DNA of 5,012 bases from Pseudobutyrivibrio sp. (lineage in GTDB: Bacteria > Bacillota_A > Clostridia > Lachnospirales > Lachnospiraceae). Shown in pieces: positions 1 through 5,012 of the stretch. The stretch is from contig JAILNO010000029.1 in NCBI GenBank assembly GCA_024691465.1, positions 1 to 5,012 on the forward strand, read 5' to 3'. The position numbers were made by a program, and so were the translations under genes. Within the stretch, counting starts at the first letter, position 1. Every line of letters starts with the position of its first letter. The notes below the pieces were generated by a model, which was given only the letters and a program-made list of their open reading frames with translations, did not search any database and was not told the origin of the DNA.

Positions 1-60
1 GGGGGCACCTGGGGTGGACTTATGGGAGATTTTGTGGAATAATCATAGGGATTTATAGTA

Positions 61-65
61 AGAGG
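61..65 (+). promoter_or_regulatory. Ribosome binding site of the HAD hydrolase gene
   Basis: AGAGG lies 7 bases before the ATG at 73, a normal Shine-Dalgarno distance. It supports this start, as no other in-frame start with a comparable site is visible nearby. No convincing promoter is visible between it and the window edge. Confidence 0.7.
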
Positions 66-72
66 TTTTAGT

Positions 73-909
73 ATGAGTAAGAAAGTAATATTTTTTGATA
101 TCGACGGTACGTTGATTAATTTTGGCGGAGAGTTTCCTGAGTCGGCTAAGAGGGGGTTGATTGAGGCTAAGGAGAACGGCCATAGGATAGTTATTTGTTC
201 GGGGAGAAGTAAGTGCCAGGTGGAGAAGAGACTCCTGGATTTTGGATTCGATGGATTGGTTTGTGGTGCTGGGGCGTATGTAGAGTACCATGGACAGGTT
301 GTATATAATAATTGTATGAGTGAGGACCAGATTAGAGAGGTCCTAGGTTATATGGAAGAGATTGATACTGTGGCTATGCTACAGTGCACCAGTGGTATCG
401 TGGCAACCAGTTCTAATATGGATGCTATGTATAAGAACTTCCAGAGGATATTGGGTGATGATTTGCCTGATAATATTAATCAGATATTTGATTATAAGAC
501 TACAGATGATAATCTGATTGAGAATGCTGCTAAGTATAAGGACGCTGAGAAGGTGTGCTATTATAATTCGTCTCGCTCACTTGAGGAGGTGCAGGCTAAG
601 CTTGCAGGTAGATATGATGTGACAGCCATGAGCTTCAAGAATGAGAAGGATGGCTCGGGCGAGATTACTATTGCAGGTATTAATAAGGCATATGGCATGC
701 AGAAGCTCATTGATTATCTGGGAGTTAGCCGCGAGGATACTGTGGCTTTCGGAGATGGCCCTAATGATTTCGAGATGATTGAATTCGCCCACATGGGTGT
801 GGCTATGGGTAATGCTTCAGATGATCTTAAGACTCTGGCTAATGCCATAACTACTGCTGTGGATAATGATGGTATCTATAATGGACTCCGTGAACTTAAA
901 TTAGTTTAG
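73..909 (+). CDS. Cof-type HAD-IIB family hydrolase (sugar-phosphate/nucleotide phosphatase type)
   Basis: A complete 278-residue cytoplasmic protein of the haloacid dehalogenase superfamily, about the usual length for the Cof/YbiV/YidA branch. All four HAD motifs are visible. Motif I is DIDGT at residues 9-13, with D9 the expected nucleophile and D11 the acid/base. Motif II is SGR at 43-45, motif III is K205 within GINKAYG, and motif IV is GDGPND at 227-232, whose aspartates should bind Mg2+. The roughly 80-195 stretch between motifs II and III is the C2-type cap that sets substrate choice. Family members dephosphorylate small phosphorylated metabolites such as sugar phosphates, flavin or pyridoxal phosphates; the substrate cannot be read from sequence. 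No signal peptide or membrane segment is seen. The gene has its own terminator and so is not part of the downstream operon. The family is certain; the substrate is unknown. Confidence 0.95.
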   Translation: MSKKVIFFDIDGTLINFGGEFPESAKRGLIEAKENGHRIVICSGRSKCQVEKRLLDFGFDGLVCGAGAYVEYHGQVVYNNCMSEDQIREVLGYMEEIDTVAMLQCTSGIVATSSNMDAMYKNFQRILGDDLPDNINQIFDYKTTDDNLIENAAKYKDAEKVCYYNSSRSLEEVQAKLAGRYDVTAMSFKNEKDGSGEITIAGINKAYGMQKLIDYLGVSREDTVAFGDGPNDFEMIEFAHMGVAMGNASDDLKTLANAITTAVDNDGIYNGLRELKLV

Positions 910-916
910 TCTGATA

Positions 917-946
917 GGCCCAGGACAATGCCCTGGGCCCTTTTTT
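917..946 (+). terminator. Rho-independent terminator after the HAD hydrolase gene
   Basis: An 8-bp perfect stem, GGCCCAGG (917-924) with CCTGGGCC (932-939), encloses a 7-base loop. It is followed by one C and six T (941-946). It starts 7 bases after the stop codon and should separate the HAD gene from the operon that follows. Confidence 0.93.
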
Positions 947-976
947 GTCTGTGCGTTGTAGAATTTGGGGAGGGTA

Positions 977-995
977 TTTTTGTGTAAAAATTAAT
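977..995 (+). promoter_or_regulatory. AT-rich UP-element-like stretch
   Basis: TTTTTGTGTAAAAATTAAT lies about 36 to 54 bases before the transcription start predicted from the extended -10 at 1016-1024. That is the position where an UP element would contact the alpha subunit of RNA polymerase. It also contains a short TTTTT/AAAAA inverted repeat. The call rests on composition and position only. Confidence 0.3.
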
Positions 996-1015
996 GTATA
1001 AGGGGTATTGATATA

Positions 1016-1024
1016 TGCTAAAAT
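1016..1024 (+). promoter_or_regulatory. Extended -10 promoter of the yhaO-yhaN operon
   Basis: TGCTAAAAT fits the extended -10 pattern TGnTATAAT with one mismatch in the hexamer. The best -35 candidate at 18-bp spacing is a poor TGTATA (995-1000), as expected when an extended -10 carries the promoter. Transcription would begin near 1031, giving a leader of about 30 bases. The upstream terminator leaves this as the only reasonable housekeeping-sigma promoter I see for the operon. No GAAC-N4-GTTC LexA box is visible, so there is no sign of SOS control. Confidence 0.5.
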
Positions 1025-1050
1025 ATTTACACAAGAGTTTGGACTTAATT

Positions 1051-1056
1051 AGGGAG
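1051..1056 (+). promoter_or_regulatory. Ribosome binding site of the yhaO-like gene
   Basis: AGGGAG lies 5 bases before the ATG at 1062, slightly close but strong. It fixes the start, and the product then begins directly with the metallophosphoesterase first strand, as in homologues. Confidence 0.75.
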
Positions 1057-1061
1057 AATAT

Positions 1062-2147
1062 ATGCGGATTATTCATTGTGCAGACCTGCACTTAGATTCC
1101 AAAATGGAAAGCAATTTAGATAAAGAACAAGCCCTTACTCGCCGTAGAGAGTTGATTGAGACCTACGAGCGAATGGTGGAGTACGCCGTGGAGAACCAGG
1201 TGCGTGCTATATTGATTGCCGGAGATCTTTTTGATAAGACTCATATTCGTAAGGAAGTTAAGAGGAGAGTGGTGGAGCAGATTGTTGCTAACCCACAGAT
1301 TGACTTCTATTATCTCAAGGGCAATCATGATCGATGTGATTTTATGGAAGAAGGAATTGATGAGATTCCTTCTAATTTTCATATGTTTAATGCTGATGGC
1401 TGGACTAGCTATGAGTTGGATGATGTGGTTATTAGCGGTATGGAGATTAATTCTGCTAATGTAGCTACTATGGCTCAGAGGCTGGTGCTTGATTCGGCTA
1501 GTACTAATATAGTTATGCTCCATGGTCAGCAGTCTGACTATGATGGCAAGGATGGTGCTGAGATAGTTAATACTTCAGCCCTTAAGGGTAAGTTTATTGA
1601 CTATTTAGCACTGGGGCATGTCCATAAGTATATCTATGAGCAGTTGGATGATAGGGGTGTGTATTGTTATCCTGGTTGCTTGGAGGGCCGTGGTTTCGAC
1701 GAGACAGGTGATAAAGGATTCGTTCTTATGGAGATTGAGGATGGCCAGATATCTTCGGAATTCATCCCTTTTGCCTATAGGAGATTGCACGAGATAGAAG
1801 TCAGAGTTACAGCTGATATGGATATCCAGGATGCTGTGGCGATTGCTAAGGATATGTTAGATGATGTGGACCCTCAGGATCTGATTAAGTTCGTTATTAC
1901 AGGTGAGCGTGAGCTGGATGATGAGCTTGATATCATTAGGTTCGTGAGATTATTTGAGAATAAGTACTTCTTCGTCAAGTGCTATGACAGGACCAAGACA
2001 CTGGTGGATTACGAGAGCTATAAGTATGATAAGAGCCTTAAGGGTGAGTTCGTACGACTGGTGCAGGCTCAGGATATGGATGAGGAAGAGAAAGCCAAGA
2101 TTATAGAGATTGGAATCAGAGCCATTATGGGGGAGGATATAGAATGA
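1062..2147 (+). CDS. yhaO: SbcD/Mre11-like metallophosphoesterase (YhaO-type DNA exonuclease subunit)
   Basis: A complete 361-residue calcineurin-like phosphoesterase, slightly shorter than typical SbcD or YhaO. The metal-binding motifs occur in canonical order: DLH at residues 8-10, GD at 54-55 (AGDLFD), GNHD at 87-90, H154 in MLHGQ, and GHVH at 185-188. These residues hold two metal ions, usually Mn2+, that drive phosphodiester cleavage. Residues from about 235 to 345 form the C-terminal capping region found in SbcD/Mre11 proteins, and the acidic tail after about 345 probably contacts the partner. The stop codon overlaps the start of the SbcC/Rad50-like gene, so the products are expected to form one complex that cuts DNA ends or hairpins under ATP control. 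No membrane segment or signal is seen. The partner has a YhaN-type membrane hairpin, so I favour YhaO over SbcD; the exact substrate is not known from sequence. Confidence 0.93.
   Translation: MRIIHCADLHLDSKMESNLDKEQALTRRRELIETYERMVEYAVENQVRAILIAGDLFDKTHIRKEVKRRVVEQIVANPQIDFYYLKGNHDRCDFMEEGIDEIPSNFHMFNADGWTSYELDDVVISGMEINSANVATMAQRLVLDSASTNIVMLHGQQSDYDGKDGAEIVNTSALKGKFIDYLALGHVHKYIYEQLDDRGVYCYPGCLEGRGFDETGDKGFVLMEIEDGQISSEFIPFAYRRLHEIEVRVTADMDIQDAVAIAKDMLDDVDPQDLIKFVITGERELDDELDIIRFVRLFENKYFFVKCYDRTKTLVDYESYKYDKSLKGEFVRLVQAQDMDEEEKAKIIEIGIRAIMGEDIE
2132..2136 (+). promoter_or_regulatory. Strong ribosome binding site of the yhaN-like gene
   Basis: GGAGG, within the longer run GGGGGAGG (2129-2136), lies 7 bases before the ATG at 2144 and inside the end of the upstream gene. 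With the ATGA start/stop overlap it decides the start and suggests coupled translation of the two subunits in balanced amounts. Confidence 0.88.
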
Positions 2148-4816
2148 AGTTAATTTCTTGTTATATTGCCCATTTTGGTAAGATTAAGGATTTCTCTTAT
2201 GACTTCCAGGATGGATTCAATGCAGTCATTCAGGAGAATGGCTGGGGTAAGACTACTTTTTCAGTATTTATCAAGGCTATGTTCTATGGACTGGAATATT
2301 CCCCTAATACTAAGAAGAAGCTACTGGAGCGTAATCATTATCTGCCATGGGACGGTAGTCTGTGTGGAGGTAATATAGTATTTGAGACTAGGGAGAGACG
2401 ATATCGTATAGAGCGTACCTTTGGTAAGACAGATAAGGACGATACCTTTGCTTTGTATGATGATGTCACTGGCTTAGAGTCTAAGGATTATACAGAGGAG
2501 ATTGGTGAGGAGCTATTTAAGGTTGATAGAGATTCCTTTGAGAAGAGTGTTTATATCCCTCAGCTGTCGGTGGCTACAGCCATGACTGATTCCCTCAATG
2601 CTAAGATGGGTAACCTTACAGCAGCCAGGGATGATATTAGCAATTTCGATGTGGCACTCAAGAGTGTCAAGGACGCTAAGGTAGAGTACACTCGCAATAG
2701 CAAGATTAATCCAGGTAAGCTATATGGAGTGAAGCTTGAGATTAATAAGTGTAAGGAAGATTATGAGCAGCTTCCTGCTCTCGAGGAGAGTGTGGAGGCT
2801 ATGAGCTGTATAGTTGAGGAGAAACAGGGAGCCTTAGATGAGCTCAATGTTCAGAAGGCCAAGCTGGTGGAGACTATACAGATCCAGAGTAAGAAGGAGC
2901 AGGAGCTGGGAGCATATAAGATTCACAAGGAGAATCTTGAGAGCGAGGAGCTTAAGGTTAAGGAGCTGGAGGAGTTCTTTAAGGCAGGCCTTCCTACTGA
3001 GGATGAGATAGTTGTGCTTGAGCAGACTGAGAGAGATTTGGCTGTTCATGAGAGAGCTCTTGAAGGATTGAAGGAGGAGTCCCAGAGGGGATATCCAGTT
3101 TTTCAGAAACCATTTGTGGATAGACTGCCAGATGATGGTGAGTTTGCTATGTGGAATAAGATGGCATCTAAGCTGTCAGAGCTCAGGGCCAAGGCGGAGC
3201 ACTCTAAGCTCTCGGAGGAGTCTAATAAGCAGCTTACAGAGCTTAAGTTCTTCTTTGATAAATTGCTTCCTACAGATGAGCAGCTGGCACATATAGAGAG
3301 ACAGACTACACTCATAACAGGTCTGGAGGCCAGGGTTAATCAGAGCAATGAGAGAATCATAGCCCTCAGAGCTGAGCAGGAGGCTGATGAGAAGCTTAGC
3401 AAGAGGAATACAGTTACAGTATGGCATGTGTTAGGTACGGTGTTCTTAGTTATTTTTATACTTGCATTAGTATTCTTCAGTGGATATATCTCAGAGGAGA
3501 TTGGCCAGATAGTGGAGTGGTGCTCCATTGCGGCTATTATCATTGATGTGGTACTGTTGGTTATCTCTGGCAGGCGAGCTCATAAGAGTAAGCTTAAGCG
3601 CTCGGCAGATTACAGTGAGCGCGTAGCAGAGGAAGAAGATGCACTTGAGATTAGCAAGCTGGAGCTTAGAGAGCTTCAGGAGGAGTGTGAGGATTTCCTA
3701 TCCAACTTTTTGCTGACTAGAGCCGAGACCATGCAGGAGAATGTATACGAGATCAGACGTAAGCTTGATCAGTACAGACACTTGTCGGAAGAGGAGATGT
3801 CACGCCATCAAGAGGCTGAGGGCACACTTGATGAGCTGGCTGACCTACAGCTAGAGCTATATACTAAGATTCAGCCATATGCCACCTGCTATGGAATCAA
3901 TCTATATGATATGGGCGGTGAGTATGAGTTCTTAGCCCAGCTTAAGAAGGATGCAGACAGATACTCTAAGTATCTTGAGGAGCAGGAGGAGATATCTCGT
4001 CACGAGACCTCCATCAAGACCATGACGGAGGATATTAATAAGGTCCTTAAGAATTATCCATTAGATAATAATCAGGAGAGGGCAGAGCAGATTCAGACTA
4101 TTGCCCTTAGGATGAGAGCTTATGCATCTATTAAGGCTAGAGTAGATACTCTACGACAGGAGATGGCTAAGTTCGAGGCTACCTACAATCTAGATGAGCA
4201 GGTTCAGTCGGTGGATGATTTGCAGCAGCAACAGACTGTGCTCGATGAGCAGATTATGGAGCTTAGCAAGCAGATTATGCAGCAGAAGGATAATCTCTCT
4301 ACAGCCCTTGAGGAGGTGGAGCGCCTCAGCGATGTAGCTGAGCAGATAGAGCGTCTAGAGATACAGCAGGGTGAGTATAAGAAGAATGCAGAGTTACTCT
4401 CTAAGACTGAGGATTTCCTGCAGCGCGCCAGGGAGAGTTTCCAGGCTAAGTATATGCAGCCTCTTCAGAATGGCTTACACAAGTATCTCGGTCTCATAGA
4501 TAGTCCAGAGGGAACTACTTCAGGATATGCTGTAGATGATTTCGAATTAGATATGGATCTGAATATTAAGCTTTCGTATTCAGGTAGTACTAAGAGTGCT
4601 GAGTATCTTTCACAGGGATATCAGGATTTAGTAGCTTTATGCTCTAGAATGGCTCTTGTAGATGTGCTATATCCAGAGGAGAAGCCTATTCTCATATTGG
4701 ATGATCCATTTACTAACTTCGATGATAAGAAAATTAAGGAGTCGCTTAAGCTCCTTCATAAGATTGCGGATGAGCGACAGACGGTATATTTCACCTGTCA
4801 TGACAGCCGTGTATAA
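2144..4816 (+). CDS. yhaN: SbcC/Rad50-like coiled-coil ATPase with central membrane hairpin (YhaN-type)
   Basis: A complete 890-residue ABC/SMC-like ATPase, the probable partner of the upstream phosphoesterase. The N-terminal half-domain (about 1-180) has a P-loop, ENGWGKTT at 31-38, and a Q-loop IPQ at 138-140. Long Glu/Lys/Gln-rich coiled coils span about 190-415 and 480-770. Between them, near the midpoint, lie two hydrophobic segments (about 429-449 and 456-474), read as a membrane hairpin followed by RRAHKSK. The C-terminal half-domain carries the signature YLSQGYQDL (821-829), Walker B ILILDDPF (849-856), D-loop TNFDD (857-861) and switch H886 in YFTCHD. ATP-driven closing of the heads is expected to gate the nuclease. 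No CxxC zinc hook is present. Two departures from the textbook: Q30 replaces the first P-loop glycine, and D854 replaces the usual catalytic glutamate. The protein ends four residues after H886. B. subtilis YhaN shares the midpoint membrane segments, hence the name. Confidence 0.93.
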   Translation: MKLISCYIAHFGKIKDFSYDFQDGFNAVIQENGWGKTTFSVFIKAMFYGLEYSPNTKKKLLERNHYLPWDGSLCGGNIVFETRERRYRIERTFGKTDKDDTFALYDDVTGLESKDYTEEIGEELFKVDRDSFEKSVYIPQLSVATAMTDSLNAKMGNLTAARDDISNFDVALKSVKDAKVEYTRNSKINPGKLYGVKLEINKCKEDYEQLPALEESVEAMSCIVEEKQGALDELNVQKAKLVETIQIQSKKEQELGAYKIHKENLESEELKVKELEEFFKAGLPTEDEIVVLEQTERDLAVHERALEGLKEESQRGYPVFQKPFVDRLPDDGEFAMWNKMASKLSELRAKAEHSKLSEESNKQLTELKFFFDKLLPTDEQLAHIERQTTLITGLEARVNQSNERIIALRAEQEADEKLSKRNTVTVWHVLGTVFLVIFILALVFFSGYISEEIGQIVEWCSIAAIIIDVVLLVISGRRAHKSKLKRSADYSERVAEEEDALEISKLELRELQEECEDFLSNFLLTRAETMQENVYEIRRKLDQYRHLSEEEMSRHQEAEGTLDELADLQLELYTKIQPYATCYGINLYDMGGEYEFLAQLKKDADRYSKYLEEQEEISRHETSIKTMTEDINKVLKNYPLDNNQERAEQIQTIALRMRAYASIKARVDTLRQEMAKFEATYNLDEQVQSVDDLQQQQTVLDEQIMELSKQIMQQKDNLSTALEEVERLSDVAEQIERLEIQQGEYKKNAELLSKTEDFLQRARESFQAKYMQPLQNGLHKYLGLIDSPEGTTSGYAVDDFELDMDLNIKLSYSGSTKSAEYLSQGYQDLVALCSRMALVDVLYPEEKPILILDDPFTNFDDKKIKESLKLLHKIADERQTVYFTCHDSRV

Positions 4817-4850
4817 AAGAAGCCTCAGCTTATTGCTGAGGCTTTGTTTT
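4815..4850. terminator. Bidirectional Rho-independent terminator between convergent genes
   Basis: A perfect 10-bp stem, AAGCCTCAGC (4820-4829) with GCTGAGGCTT (4835-4844), has a 5-base loop TTATT (4830-4834). It is flanked by AAAA at 4815-4818 on the left and a T-rich tract TTTGTTTT (4843-4850) on the right, so it gives a U-rich tail in both directions. It ends the yhaO-yhaN transcript directly after the stop codon and also serves the minus-strand gene, whose last codons lie in the stem. Confidence 0.92.
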
Positions 4851-5012
4851 ATACTCTAAGTGGCCTTCTTTAACCCATTCGTGGACGATGCTTCTATCAA
4901 TTCCGAACTCCTGAGCCACAATCATCTCATTGACATCATAATTCTCATTGATGAAATCCTTAACTTTAGGGAAAATCTCTCTCTTCAAGCAGTCCTTACA
5001 CTGATCGTAAGG
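4830..5012 (-). CDS. C-terminal part of a small CxxC / helix-turn-helix-like protein (truncated by window edge)
   Basis: An open frame enters from the right edge and ends at TAA (4832-4830), giving 60 visible residues; the start lies outside the window. Near the visible beginning is a CKDC pair (visible residues 5-8), probably half of a zinc-binding site. After it comes an amphipathic helix, then a segment at about 26-50 (VAQEFGIDRSIVHEWVKEG) with the spacing of a helix-turn-helix, then a short tail ending KPQQ. The pattern of CxxC, helix and HTH-like segment closing on a GxLE-type motif resembles small YvyF-like flagellar-region proteins. However, those usually continue past this point, so the family is a guess. 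The gene is convergent with yhaN, with 13 bases between the stops, and its stop lies in the shared terminator loop. It is too short to appear as a long ORF, but protein-like composition and the terminator support it as real. Confidence 0.72.
   Translation of the reverse strand, partial: PYDQCKDCLKREIFPKVKDFINENYDVNEMIVAQEFGIDRSIVHEWVKEGHLEYKTKPQQ

Noticed and set aside
32..59. Possible promoter for the HAD gene (TTGTGG with TATAGT at 54-59)
   Set aside because: The -35 is poor, and the predicted start would fall at about 66, on or after the Shine-Dalgarno site, leaving no usable leader.
1..72. Possible 3' end of an upstream plus-strand gene
   Set aside because: All three forward frames are open from the edge until stops at 40-42, 56-58 and 69-71. 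None of the short tails is recognisable, so no frame can be chosen.
1008..1013. TTGATA as a -35 box
   Set aside because: It matches 5 of 6 bases, but no -10-like hexamer lies 16-18 bases downstream. It more likely overlaps the spacer of the extended -10 promoter.
1116..1523. 135-residue open frame on the minus strand
   Set aside because: It lies wholly inside the phosphoesterase gene, which has complete family motifs. Its own translation shows no family motif, and its context offers no promoter or ribosome site I could support.
4246..4280. Short direct repeat CAGATTATG (GAGCAGATTATGG and AAGCAGATTATGC)
   Set aside because: It lies in the coiled coil, where repeated Gln/Ile/Met heptads in a few preferred codons produce such similarity. 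There are only two imperfect copies and no wider array.
2144..4816. Canonical SbcC with a zinc hook
   Set aside because: No CxxC is present and the coil apex is hydrophobic, so the YhaN-type assignment fits better.
1..5012. Defence island, mobile element or CRISPR array
   Set aside because: No transposase, integrase, spaced repeats, terminal inverted repeats or toxin-antitoxin-like pair is visible. Codon style is uniform across the three complete genes.

Overview
The window looks like chromosome of a low-to-moderate GC Firmicute, most plausibly a Lachnospiraceae-type Clostridium relative. Evidence: strong purine-rich Shine-Dalgarno sequences, factor-independent terminators, heavy use of AAG, GAG, CAG and AGA/AGG codons, and a YhaN-type ATPase whose P-loop and signature wording I associate from memory with that family. 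The taxonomic call is inference, not a search result.

Layout. Positions 1-72 are the tail of an intergenic region or of a preceding gene that I cannot place. Positions 73-909 encode a complete Cof-type HAD phosphatase, closed by a strong hairpin terminator (917-946). Positions 947-1061 carry a probable promoter (extended -10 at 1016-1024, AT-rich stretch upstream) and a Shine-Dalgarno site. Positions 1062-2147 encode an SbcD/YhaO-type metallophosphoesterase. It overlaps by 4 bases (ATGA) with 2144-4816, an SbcC/YhaN-type coiled-coil ATPase with a two-segment membrane hairpin in its middle. A perfect 10-bp hairpin (4820-4844) follows and serves both strands. From the right edge, a small gene on the minus strand, cut by the window border, runs in convergently. 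Its stop codon lies in the loop of that shared terminator.

How they work together. The phosphoesterase and ATPase form a two-gene operon equivalent to Mre11-Rad50 / SbcD-SbcC, expected to act on DNA ends or hairpins in an ATP-controlled nuclease complex. The membrane hairpin replaces the zinc hook at the coil apex, suggesting a membrane-held version as in the Bacillus YhaO-YhaN pair. The HAD phosphatase is an independent transcription unit with no evident link. The minus-strand fragment has a CxxC pair and a helix-turn-helix-like segment, and loosely resembles small flagellar-region (YvyF-like) proteins.

No tRNA, rRNA, CRISPR array, insertion sequence or integration scar was seen. The window is mostly ordinary housekeeping sequence. 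The most interesting points are the membrane-hairpin Rad50-like ATPase with altered P-loop and Walker B residues, and the stop codon inside a bidirectional terminator.
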